A stretch of DNA of 64,000 bases from Chelonoidis abingdonii (lineage: Eukaryota; Chordata; Testudines; Testudinidae), in the NCBI RefSeq assembly GCF_003597395.2, contig NC_133776.1, positions 39,735,947 to 39,799,946 on the forward strand, in the 5' to 3' direction. Position 1 is the stretch's first letter. Every line of letters begins with the position of its first letter. Position numbers and translations under genes: made by a program. The notes beneath the pieces were generated by a model. That model saw only the letters and a list, made by a program, of their open reading frames with translations. It was not told the origin of the DNA and did no database searches. Positions 45,473 to 57,029 of the stretch are shown piece after piece.

Positions 45473-45539
45473 GCCTGATCCAAAGTCTATTGAAGTCAAT
45501 GGGAGTCTGTCCACTGAATTCAGTGGTTTTAATCAGGCC
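45473..45539. repeat. Short imperfect palindrome, CCTGATCCAAAG family
   Basis: CCTGATCCAAAGTCTATTGA on the left, GTCAATGGGAGTC near the centre, and TTCAGTGGTTTTAATCAGGC on the right. This is the best copy of its family in the window. Confidence 0.7.
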
Positions 45540-45654
45540 CTGAGTGCACAGTACATGGGATAATGAGTGACATTACATTTGGGATCATAGTGTGGTTATT
45601 TTCCTAATGAGAGAATCCTAGACAATACATTAACCAGATTCAAATTAATCTCTC

Positions 45655-45725
45655 AACCATTGTAAATTGATATTGTTCCATTGGCTTTAATGGAAGTATG
45701 CCAATTCACACCAGTTGAGAACCTT
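45655..45725. repeat. Imperfect palindrome, CAGCTGGTGTAAAT family
   Basis: TTGTAAATTGATATTGTTCC on the left pairs with GAAGTATGCCAATTCACACC followed by AGTTGAGAAC on the right. It is a decayed member of the family at 38783-38860. Confidence 0.5.
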
Positions 45726-46352
45726 CTCTGTAATTATACTCCTGGGGAAGAACACTGTCACTTTAACAACACAAGTTGCCCACAATAAAGATATGGCTGG
45801 TACATGATATTTCTATAAATAACAGCTGAACCTTGACATTTATTGTCTTTTTTAAAAAAAGAAATATTACAATTTGTAAGATGGAGAAGAATTATCTGAC
45901 ATAGAACAAGGGACTCACAGTGCAACTATATGAGAAAGAAGAGAAATTAAAATAGAATAAACTGATTTACAAGAAAGTGTTTTTGACTGTGCAGTCAGAT
46001 CTAGTAATGCATGAAACCACAATACAAATTAAAATATGTCCAATTATCTGGAAAATATAACTGAATACAAATTCTATAGCATATGCAATATTGATTTGTT
46101 TAGCTCAAGATTTGTTTAATTTAAATTAAACTGGAGTTTACAAGTGAATTCCTAATCCTAATCAGATCTGACAATGTGGCATATTAATTCTCTATTGTAG
46201 GCTAACTGATCACAAATCGAGTGTGGGAGTATAAAATAAGGGCCCAATTCTATCAATAATGCAGGCATACAAGTATCCATAGTCTGAGTCAAAAAAAAAC
46301 ATGCCAAATCCATCTGACTGACAGCAGAATTCCTGGGCTTTTGTGCCAAGAC
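45726..46352. other. Unassigned AT-rich sequence
   Basis: Nothing recognised. Confidence 0.4.
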
Positions 46353-46355
46353 TAA

Positions 46356-46656
46356 GGCCTAGTCTACACTGGGGGGAGAAGGGAATCGATCTAAGATACG
46401 CAACTTCAGCTACGAGAATATTTTATCTGAAGTCAACATATCTTAGATCGACTTATACTGACTTACTTCGTGTCCTCGCAGCACAGGATCGACAGCTGCC
46501 ACTCCCCTGTCGACTCCGCCTGCGCCTCTCGAACTGGTGGGGTTCCGGAGTCGAAGGGGAGCGCGTTTGTGGATCGATCTATTGCGTCTAGATGAGACGC
46601 GATACATCGATCCCTGATAGATTGATCACTACCCGCCGATCCAGGTAGACATACCC
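46356..46656. mobile_element. Harbinger-like MITE, copy 2 (301 bp)
   Basis: The ends are GGCCTAGTCTACACT and GGTAGACATACCC, flanked by TAA at 46353-46355 and 46657-46659. It is clearly the same family and orientation as 44628-44927, with the two internal hairpins conserved. Near 46445 it has a short duplication (CGACTTATACTGACTTACTT), and near 46635 a deletion removes part of the right end. Confidence 0.88.
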
Positions 46657-46659
46657 TAA

Positions 46660-49600
46660 GAGAGTACTCCCACACAACTGGAAGTATAAATCATTGATAG
46701 CCTCCATTCTGGTTGCATACAATTTCACTCTATGTCATAAAATAAAAAGCCCTCCCATTCATTTATTATCTTATGTAATCATGAAGAGTTCAAAGAATGG
46801 TTTGTCCTTGTGAGGCTCTTAAAGGTTGCATTGGGTATATTCTTGAACTAATCAGAGTTTTTATTTATGGAACAGATCCATTACTGTGCCACATAGTTTC
46901 TTCTTAAAAGTCCTCCCTTTTTCCATTTGTGTACTATATACATATTGTTCACAAACTAAGCTTTGTCAAAATATTTTCTTCAGAGATATGATGGGGAGGG
47001 TGAGTAACTTGAAAAGGGAGAATTTAGTTGCTGAATTTCTTTGCAACATCTACATTCTTAATCTTCTAAGTACTAGAAAGATATTTGGGTGGAAAGAAGA
47101 AAAGGACAGACAGTGATTAAAAGACATGACACACCCCCATACACACACACAACTCCAAACATAACAAGAGGAAAATGAGATTCCAGGAGGATGTTTTGAT
47201 AGCTGTAATATGTGTATCCTTGTGAAGAAAACATCATATAAATTCTGATACTGCTTGTTTCATTGAGTGAAGTTAAATTTCTGTGAAAATTTGGAGGAAA
47301 ATATTTCATTAGTAAGCATACAAATTCTTTGCTCTTAATTACTTAAATGGATTACAATATGCAAATTTGTCCTCAGCATTATTTTGTTATGTCAGCTTAC
47401 ATTTGTGTGGTAATGTCTTTTTTCCCCTTTTTTTGGCAGATGAGTCCAAACAGTTATATTTAAAGACGCATGAGCACCTGGAGGCTAGAGCGCTAACTGA
47501 GTAACAATAGCAGAAACTACCTGTGTAGCTGAACTTAACACTCATTAAAATAAATATTTCTTTATACAAATGTAGATGTGAAACTAGGGCAAGGACAGCC
47601 CATGCAGAGCTTCAGTTACACCAATGGTACTTGGGCACAAGGATCTGCCTAGGTAGGTCAGATTGTAGTTCAGGGCAGTGCCTCTATGTAAGACATTGTG
47701 CAATGGATTACAACACCAAACAACCAGAGTATGAAGGGAGACAGAGGCTGAAGGGAGAACAAAGTTAATATGACAAGGAAAGGGACTGTTGTATCTCCAT
47801 GTCTTAGGTTTGGATTAAATGTTCCTCTAAAACTTGTTTCTAAAAACTACCCAGGAGCTTCCATATGCTACACTTACTTGGACTCCATCCACTGTTGTAT
47901 TTCTGTCCCTAGAGGCAACTGAGAAATATAGAGGAAAAAAGGCTGGGGGGGTTCAGCGGTTAACCACAAATTTCTCTTTTTCCATATAAAATAACTTATC
48001 CCTTCAGAATAAATACATCTTTATTCACCATTCCAAAGTGCATGCTCAAAGTATGGTCATTTTAAGACAAATTTTACCTTCCAAGATGTTTTCTAAAAGC
48101 TTAAAATAGCAAATAGTATTCCAGTGACATGCTGCTATTATTAAGGTTATGAAGTACATTCCTATTAAAAACCAATACAGGATAAAATTGGGTAAGAAGG
48201 GCTCATTCCAAAAAGGTTTAAAAGGATTATGATTTTGTTTTCAAATCAAGCCCTTTCTAAATTGGGAAAATGCAGCCTGACTTCCAGCTGTGGATCCTGC
48301 CTCCAGCCCTGAAAACAAAATGGAAGAAAATTGTTCCAGTTAGGCCTGGGGAATATTCGTAGTGAAACCTGAATTTGCTCAATCTGCTGGAATCAATGGA
48401 ATGCTTTCCAGTGACTTAATTGAGCTTTAGATCAGACCCAAACAGAGCTCTTATTTTAGATCCACTTTGTTTTGCAAATAAGTGGGGCATCCTGCAAACT
48501 ACCTTTCCCTAACCAGCCAGGTGGGCTCCTTTTATCTCACTGTGTTAATTCCTGGCATAAGCACTTTACTAGAGGCTCCATGAAGGCATGTTGGCTGCCT
48601 CCAACTGGCTGCCCCATTGATGATGGGTGCTTTGTCCTTGAATTGTAGGGGGCTACGAAGCTGGGCCATGCAACCCCTTAATCCCAAGAGTTTGTGGAAG
48701 CCAGTGTCATCAGAAAGTCCCCAAAATGGGCTCTTCACTAATCCCAGGATCAGTGAACTACCTGGGTAACCCTCAGCTTCTCTGGAACTATGTGCTAAGA
48801 AGTGCCAAGTTAAGTGCCACTGTATCTAAAGAGCTATACACAACAAAAAAGAAGTTGCATTGATCCTGCACAACCCAAGAGTTACGCTGCATATTCTAAA
48901 GCACCATCTTTTGGCACCTTATTCATTAACTATTTGCATATATACAGACATCTGATTTATAGACCATTTTTGTAGCATACAGGCCAGCTTTACCTCCTAT
49001 CAGGCAGATGATGATGGTCCTCTAGATATTACACAAAGTATTATCTGTATCTGATTTTCATATAGATCTGATTGTCTGCAGAGGCTGAGTGTTTCATTTT
49101 CTCATTGCCATCTCTGGAGATAATATGGATGTTAGGCCTCTTCTTGGACCTTTCCAAAGATCCTTGAGAAATGGTCAGCAGGCAACCCCTGAAGATCCTG
49201 CGGCGGAAGTCTCAATGAGATGGGATGAGGCTCTGGGTCTCCCTGAAGTGACCAAAGATGATTAACCCAGGGAAAATATGCTGAGCATGTCTGGAGTGGA
49301 ATATATCCCACATATGAAGTAAATCTGAAAGGGAGAGCTCACAGCTAACAACTGTAGGCTGAATTGCAGGCTGTAAATCTCAAACCCAGCCTTTGCACTT
49401 CTGTAATTGTAACTGTTTTAAAATACTCTTGTATTATTTATTCTCCAATCAAGAATATTGGCAGTCACATTATACAGAAGTTTGACCCAATTATGTGTCA
49501 TTTTCTATCTGTCCATTCAAAAAAAATGAATTTGGTTGTATGTCACGTGCCTTACATTTTTTTTTACATTGAAATCTATGTTTATTTTTTCCTTTTGGAA

Positions 49601-49777
49601 ATTATTGCATAAAGAGTTATGAAACCCACTGAAATATTGGAAAATGCATCTTGTAAATTTGATCAAGCTTTTTACATTGCATGCAATGAGCTGCAGAATT
49701 CTTCAGTTGTATCCACTATAATAATGGTAAATTCTCCACTCACTTATTGACATATTTCCCCATAAAAACATAATCAT
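46660..49777. other. Unassigned sequence, mostly unique
   Basis: No gene is recognised. CACACACAC lies near 47143. 49770-49777 (ATAATCAT) is the left duplication of the next element. Confidence 0.45.
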
Positions 49778-50314
49778 GGCTAAAGCTGCGAGTCTGTCAC
49801 AGAAGTCATGGATTCTGTGACTTTCCGCGACTTTCGTGATTTCTGCAGTGGCCGGTGCAACTGACCCCAGGGCCACCCAAGCAGCTCAGGCAGTCTCAGG
49901 CCATTGTGTGTCTCCCTCACCCAGCAGCAGTGGAGGTCTCAGGCTGCATCCCCACCCCACCCTGAGCACCAGCATCAGTGTAGGGCTGCGCATCGTGTCC
50001 CCCCAATGCCCTCCCAAGCGCCAGAGGCATCCCAGGCTGTGTGCCGCCACCCCCACCCCCACCAGAGCACCAGCGGTGCTGTGGTCTTGGGACACCTGCC
50101 ACCCTCCCTCCACCCGGAGCACCAGCAGTGGCACCGGCTGCCCCCCTGTGCCAGAGTACTCACAGCTGCCCTAGAACCTCCCTCCAGAGAAACCAAGATT
50201 TAGTCATGGGGTATATAGAATAAGTCATGGACAAGTCATGGGCCATGAATTTTTGTTTACTGACTGTGACTGTCCATGACTTTTACTAAAAGTACCTATG
50301 ACTAAATCTTAGCC
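49778..50314. mobile_element. 537-bp hAT-like inverted-repeat element
   Basis: The left end is GGCTAAAGCTGCGAGTCTGT and the right end ATGACTAAATCTTAGCC, giving inverted termini GGCTAA...TTAGCC. The flanks ATAATCAT (49770-49777) and TTAATCAT (50315-50322) match at 7 of 8 positions, as expected for an old hAT 8-bp duplication. Subterminal GTCATGG/CCATGAC words occur at both ends. The C-rich centre (49855-50190) makes open frames in several phases, none with a domain. Confidence 0.75.
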
Positions 50315-53300
50315 TTAATCATGGCCTTGAAACTTGAATACATGAGACAAAGCTACAACTGTGAGAAATACAATGTTTAATGAAGTAATTCATGCCTGGT
50401 TAATGAATCACATTGAATTGTCAGTTATGTTCCTCTTTCCCTAACTTCTTCATGTCTGCTCTTAGATTGTGGGCAGAGCTCATCTTTCTTGAATGTTTGT
50501 AAAACATGTAGTGGGTAAATAAATAAGACAGTAATAATTATTAATGATTTGTGTCTTTAAGGGAAGCATTATTTGATTTTGTATTACAGTTCAATACTGA
50601 ATTAGGCATATTTTATGAGAAAGGGGGAAATAATTTAGCTAATAGATATTTTAATATTCAGCTGAGAGGCACAAACAATGATACATGATACGAACTTAAA
50701 TGTCGCAAATGTGGTTTCCTGGAAGAAGTTCAAGTTGAGTACTGAGCCTGCGTAAATTGTTCATCTGGATTTGTAAGTGGTATATCCTGAATAGCTCCTG
50801 TCAATTTATCTTCTGAGTATATATTACAAAGGATACAATAAACATCATAAGTCAATGTAACTAAAGCTTATTTGGAATAATTCAGTCCAGTCTTGGGGGG
50901 AAGGGGGAAAGAAGAAGCAGAAGAAAGAAAACAGCAATGAATTTAGTGCTAGTGAAATATGCCAGACTGAAACCCCTTGATATGGCAGTCCTCTTTTCAA
51001 CTACAGAACAGACACAACAGATCCCATAGCATGCCAAGCTTTCCCACACTGCCCGAAATGTTCCCCAGCCCTTTCCGGAGAGACCCCCCCTTACTGGGTC
51101 AGTTCATTCTCAATGCTTGACCTCATACCTGACATTGCCAAAAGTATGACAAATTTGTACAAATTATAGCGTTTTTCATGATGTGGTCACTATCCATTAG
51201 AAACTACCAATTCATTTCACATAGGTGGATAGCTAGCTGCCAGATATTACCCGCTAGACACTACCAATATGGACTTAACTGGCTTCCTAAAGCCAACAGG
51301 CTCTTTAGCCCATTTTCCCCATCAGCCAATCCTTTCAATTATATTTTATATAAATGTAAGCAAGTTCTTACAATTTGCTAAGCCTGTCCTTGAGACTCCT
51401 GGAAACAAGATAGCTGTGGGCTTATATCATTATTGGTAGGGTCACCAACAACACTGCAGAATGAAAATTAGATGCTTCGCTTGTGTTCAAAGTTCAATGG
51501 AACGATTATATATGGTACATATATTATATATTTTGGGTTGTTTTGACAAAATTAAAATGTTTTACTTTAATTTTAACCATTTTAAAATGTTTTTTATTTT
51601 AAAAAAATCAAAGATCTTTTCAAAGAAACTCAGTTCAAACAAAATAAAGTCAAACCCATTTGTTTATAAAATGCTGAAATTTTGATATTTTTGATATTTT
51701 TGGAATGTTTTGAGACAGAGGCTTGATATGAACAATGTATTGAAACTGATGCCTCTTCATAAAATATTTGTGCCACTAAATCACCATTTTTCCTTAAAAA
51801 AAAATCAGCTGAAAAATGTTGCCTAGTTATACTTACATATTACTATTTAATCAGGTAATTTATTTGGGGAAAAACCGTTTTTGTTGATTAATGAAAACTA
51901 ATGTTTAAAATGAAGAACACCAAGTGTAGCACAACTTTCTTCATTAACAGTTTTCAGCCCCCTCATAATCAATTTCTTCTAGGAAAAGCATCAGTATTGG
52001 TTTAATCAAAATAGCTTTTAATTGATCAATACATAATTTTTTTAAAAGGTTTTGCTCATCTTTTGCACATCTGAAAGTTGTGCATGTTGTATTATACTGT
52101 AAATTTGAGTTATAAACTGTTTGCTGTCCTACTTCACTTTAATGCTTCTGATTAAAAATGGTCTGCTGAATAATGAAAAATACGGGTTTAATAAACAAAC
52201 TGGAAATGAATGTTTTAAAATGATGTTTATTAATTGTGATGAAACAGCTTGTATTTAATTTATATTAAAAATTGATTCCAGAAACAAATCATGATATGTA
52301 CGAATATTTAATTACAGTGAAAAACATGAGTGTAATCCTAAAAAAACTGTCGGACTTCGTTTTGAAATATTTACAATGATATTTGAAGGACAGTTTTACA
52401 GACACAAAACAAGAGCACAAGAAAATGCTTTAATTTGGTGCTGATTTTAGGGCAAATGGTATTACAAATTAATATTGAAATTAGCTAAGCTCATCCATGC
52501 TTTAAAGTGTGTTTGTGTGTGTGTATTTACACATGCTATATACATATATTTCATAATATCCACTCTCCCACCCACGCACCCATCCACCCATCCCAGATCT
52601 TTAAAAGAATATTAAAATTGCACTGTGAGGCCCTGATAAGTTAGAAAATGCCAGAATTAAAGCTGCCTGTGCAACTTTAATTCTGCCTTCTTATGCATAT
52701 CCATTTTTATACAGTTTTAATTACGTGATTACATGATATTTTTCCACAGGTCCCCTGCATCAATCAATGCACAGGAGCGACTCAGTGCTCAATGAGTGAG
52801 ACAGCTGTTCAGTACTTCTTTTTATCCTCAGTGTTCAAATGTGTTGTTCTATACTTTATTTATTTCACATTGGACTGACTATAGATTTTTAAAAATGTCC
52901 TTATGAATTTTTCTATTGAGCCTGTCCACTGCGTACCAGGATTCCTGAGGACTAGCTGTAGCTCTGGGTGGGAGGTGTCCATGTGAGAACTCTTGGGTGC
53001 TATTTATTTGTTATTGATGCTTCACATTTCTAAAGGGCTAGGTTGTGACATGCCATGCAAGAGAGTGAACATTCTTCTTACATAGGCTTTAGATTTTGGC
53101 ATGCAGGACCAGTGGAGCTCGGTGCATGCTTACTTCCTCCCCAGAGTACATGGTCAGCAGATGTGCAGAGCCAGGATTCCATCTCCCTTATTCATTGGCT
53201 AGAACAGCTGAGCTGGTGCAGCCGTTGTCATTATTTGCAACTGGCCTATATCTAAACCTATTTCTTCACACCCAGCCTTGGAGCAGAGAAGGAAATTTGA

Positions 53301-54039
53301 CTTGGAGCGTCTCCCTCGTTTAAGGCTGTGTACAAAGTCACAATCTAGGACCTAGTGCTCATTCATATGTGGGAACCATGTGAAGTTGGGTATGCAAGAG
53401 TAGTCTGGGTTTATAGACGCTATAGTCAAATACATTTATATGATTTATTTTATTCTGTGACACAGAATGGTTAAAGGGATTATGAGACTTGGGCTGGGGC
53501 TAGATTCAGTCATATGTTATAGGACTTTTGTACCTGGGCTAGGTCCTGAACCATCGCTCTGCTCTTCTTCCTGGTATAGAGGGCTGGGACAAGTCATGGC
53601 AGAGCAGAGTTTCATTATGCCTGTCTTCTATCGGCAAATGGCCCATTAAGAATTGACAGCCATTCCAAACTCATGCCAGTAAAATCTCTGTGCTAAAGCA
53701 AGCCATCTTGTTCTCTCTAAATATGTGTAGAGGAGGAGATGTGTACATAGATCCATACACACCACTGAGGAAAACAAACTAATTATAAGTAAGATGTAAT
53801 ACAATTTGTGTGCAACATAATCACTTTAACCTCATTCCAGTTTCTTAATGCTGAATCATCATGGCATATTTTGATTGTAAAGTAAATTATACTCTGCCCA
53901 ATCAGACACTTATTAAGAAAGACAAAGATGCTGCAGTTTTTAAAGTTACTTTTCTATTAATGTAAGACAACCTCACCAATCTATTAGAATTCTTCAAGGG
54001 TGTAAACATGCAGGCAAGGCTGATCCTGTGGATATGGAA
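50315..54039. other. Unassigned AT-rich sequence
   Basis: No gene is recognised. Small simple-sequence patches include TGTGTTTGTGTGTGTGTATT near 52508 and CCCACCCACGCACCCATCCA near 52568. The 77- and 60-codon frames here have no domains. Confidence 0.45.
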
Positions 54040-54958
54040 GACAATTAAGTCGAAAGCAGACTACAAAGAGTTACAAAGGGATCTCACAAAACTGAGTGAC
54101 TGGCAAGAAAATGGCAGATGAAATTCAATGTTGATAAATGCAATGCAATGCACATGAGAAAACATAATCCTAACTATGCATACAAAATAATGGAGTCTAT
54201 CTTAGTTCTTGCCACTTAAGAAAGAGAATTTGAATCCACTGTGGAAAGTTCTCTGAAAACATCTGCCCAATATACAGCAGCAGTCAAAAAAGCTAACAGA
54301 ATGTTAGGAACCATTAGGAAAGGGATAGATAATAAGACAGAAAATATCATATTGTCACTATATAAATCCATGGAATCCCATACCTTGAATACTGTGTGCT
54401 GTTTTGATCACCCCATCTCAAAAAAAAATTGGAAAAAATACAGAGAAGGGCAACAAAAACCACTAGCAGCATAGAACAGCTTCCATATAAGGAGAGATTA
54501 AAAAGACTAGGACTGTTTAGCTTGGAAAAAAGATGACTAAGGGGGGATATGATAAAGGTCTATAAAATGGCATGGAGAAAGTGAATAAGGAAGAGTTGTT
54601 TACCCATTCACATAACACAAAAACCAGGGGTCACCCAATGAAATTAATAGGCAGCAGGTTTAATACTAACATAAGGAAGTACTTCTTCACATAATACATA
54701 GTCAACCTGTGGAACTCAGTGCCAGGGGATATTATGAAGCCAAATGTATCATTGGATTAAAAAAAAAAGAATTAGATAAATTCATGGAGGATAGGTTTAT
54801 CAATACCTATTAGCCCAGATGGTCAGGGACACAACTCTTAATAATTGTCTTGTTCTGTTCATTCTCTCTGAAGCATCTTGCGCTGGCTACTGTCAGAGGA
54901 CAGGATACTGGACTAGATGGAACATTGTTTTGACCCAGTATGGCCATTTTTATGTTCA
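54040..54958 (+). mobile_element. CR1 LINE 3' end, about 0.92 kb
   Basis: This is a forward CR1 copy truncated at its 5' side. In order: GAGTGACTGGCAAGAAAATG (54091), ATGAAATTCAATGTTGATAA, GCAGCAGTCAAAAAAGCTAA, AAGGGATAGATAATAAGACA, ACCTTGAATACTGTGTGCTG, GGCAACAAAAACCACTAGCA, AAGGGGGGATATGATAAAGG, CAACCTGTGGAACTCAGTGC, and the tail GACTAGATGGAACATTGTTT, GACCCAGTATGGCC. It is better preserved than the copy at 9640-11340. The encoded C-terminal frame is broken by stops. Confidence 0.92.
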
Positions 54959-55173
54959 CCATCTATGTCACTATAGATAATTTTCTCATATGTCAACCTA
55001 AGAGATTCATCTTCAGAAAATCTTCAGAAAGTTTAGGTTATTATAAGCATGGTTAATTGGCATTTAATTCTGAAAAGTGAGTAAAGACTCTCACACTCCT
55101 TTAATCACACACTTTGCATATATATAAACAAATTCAAAAACACATTTCCACCAAGAATATTGAGAGCTCTCTG
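54959..55173. other. Unassigned sequence
   Basis: Nothing recognised. Confidence 0.4.
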
Positions 55174-55258
55174 GTAAAGCTCCTCAGCTGGTTCAAATAG
55201 GTGTCTCTCCACAAAAGTCAGTGGAACTACGCCTATTTACACCAGCTGAGAATCTTGC
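55174..55258. repeat. Imperfect palindrome, GATCCTCAGCTGGTGTAAAT family
   Basis: GTAAAGCTCCTCAGCTGGTT followed by CAAATAGG on the left pairs with CGCCTATTTACACCAGCTGA followed by GAATC on the right. The loop contains AAAAGTCAGTGGAACTA. Confidence 0.7.
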
Positions 55259-55882
55259 CTTAGAGTTTTAGCATGTTTTTACTGGTAACCTTTTGGTGGA
55301 AAGTATGCAGAGCAAAATCTTCTAGTCCTTGCTCAAAGATAAATTCTCTCCTGAATGGGAATAACTCACAAAAGGGGCAGGTAAGTGAGAAATTTACAAA
55401 TTTCAACATATGATGATTCTTCTGTTGAATAGGTTGCACCACTGTCATGCTGTCTGAAGTGGATCATGACGGTGAATGCCAAACTCAGGGGAGATTCTCA
55501 AAAAGCAGCAAGGCAGATACCTCAAACTGGTGATATGTTCTATAATTAGATTCCACCAACCCAGTAACAAATATGAACTCCTGAAGTACCAAGACTGTCT
55601 TAGACAGTCCCCATCATACACTCCAGTCTATCTTGCCACTCAGACAAGCTGGACTTAGTAATAAATGGTCACTTATATCAAAGATCACAACATATTCAGG
55701 TTGCTTCCAGTCTCAAGAGCCCAGTCACTTATCCCAGGTGAATCTGTACCTTAGATCTCACTCACCAAAGATAGCACTTGTAGCCACTCCTGTAATAAGC
55801 TAACTAAAGGTTATTTGACTAGAAAAAGAAATGAGAGTTACTTACAGATTAAAGCAAGCAACATATATACGCAAGTGAGTTT
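55259..55882. other. Unassigned sequence
   Basis: Nothing recognised. 55883-55887 (CAGTG) is the left duplication of the next LTR. Confidence 0.4.
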
Positions 55883-55887
55883 CAGTG

Positions 55888-56723
55888 TGTCATAAACAGA
55901 TAGCTAAGGGTTAATGTTTCTTTTACCTGTAAAGGGTTAACAAAGGGAACCAAACACCTGACCAGAGGACCAATCAGGAAACCGGATTTTTCAAAGCTCA
56001 GTGGGCCGGGAATGTTGGGTCTTTGTCTTTTTGTCTGTCTCTCGGCTATGAGAGGCTTCTTCTATCTTCAAGCTTCTAATCTTCAGTTTCAAAGTTGTGA
56101 GTACAAAGGCAGCAAAACAATAGGCTTTATATGTTTTGTTTTGTATTTACATGTGTGTAGTTGCTGGAATGTTTAAATGTATCTCTTTTGAATAAGGCTG
56201 TTATTCATTTTTTCTTTTAAGCAATTGATCCTGTATTATTGTCATCTTGATACAGAGAATATTTGATGTCTTTTTCTTTCTTTTTTTTATATAAAGCTTT
56301 TTTTTAAACTGTTTGAGTTTTTCTCTGGTTAAGGCTAAGGAAGAAGGAGGGGGAATCTCTTTGTGTTAGCTTGACTAGGTTTGAATCTGCATAGCCTCAG
56401 GGGGAAGATAAATTGCTGTCTCTGTTTTGCATTCAAGGAGTTAAGTACAGTATCGCCAGGTAACCAGGGAGGGGGAGCTGGGAAGGATAAAGAGGAGACA
56501 AGGGGAAGGGGTTTACTTCCCTTTGTGGTAAGACTCAGGGCTTCTGAGCCTTGGGGTCTCCCAGAGAAGGTTTTGGGAGACCAGAGAGGGAGCCAAGTCC
56601 TGGAAATCACTTGGCTGGTGGCAGCGAGATCAAATCTAAGCTGGTAATTAAGCTTAGAAGGGTTCATGCTAGCTTCTCAGTTTATGAACGCTAAAGTTCA
56701 AATCTGAGTAAGAAGTTATGATA
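55888..56723. mobile_element. Solo LTR, 836 bp, with 5-bp target duplication
   Basis: It starts TGTCATAAACAGATAGCTAA and ends GAAGTTATGATA (originally perhaps ...TTATGACA). The flanks are CAGTG at 55883-55887 and 56724-56728. I recognise its start (then GGGTTAATGTTTCTTTTACC and CTGACCAGAGGACCAATCAG) as a common LTR of turtle genomes. No gag or pol is attached, so it is probably a solo LTR left by recombination. The 110- and 88-codon frames within it are not genes. Confidence 0.8.
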
Positions 56724-56728
56724 CAGTG

Positions 56729-57029
56729 TATGATTTAAAAGGTGACAGTTATAGTAATCTGTCAATACAAAATGTCTTTCAGGGCTAACCCATGCCAAGC
56801 AGCATCTCTTTGCCTCTGTTTAGGACTCTTTGTACCGAAAGTCCAGACAGAGATAAAAGAGATCCAGTTTCCCCTTGACAAGGATTTTTATCCTCTTCAT
56901 TCCAGAGTCCAAAACTGATTGGATGAGTTCATGCGTAGGTCCCTCCTTTCGGGGGTAGGGGTGGGAGTTAGGAATGCAGTCAACAGTCTTTACTTTGATG
57001 CAACACAATATCCCATCATCTTCCCATCA
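56729..57029. other. Unassigned, possibly the downstream part of the DIRS-like element
   Basis: It lies directly downstream of the minus-strand DIRS-like relic and may contain its decayed continuation. No motif is clear enough to call. Confidence 0.3.

Noticed and set aside
49836..50223. Six overlapping 60-112-codon frames on both strands
   Set aside because: All fall in the C-rich centre of an inverted-repeat element. No domain is visible and the frames mirror each other.
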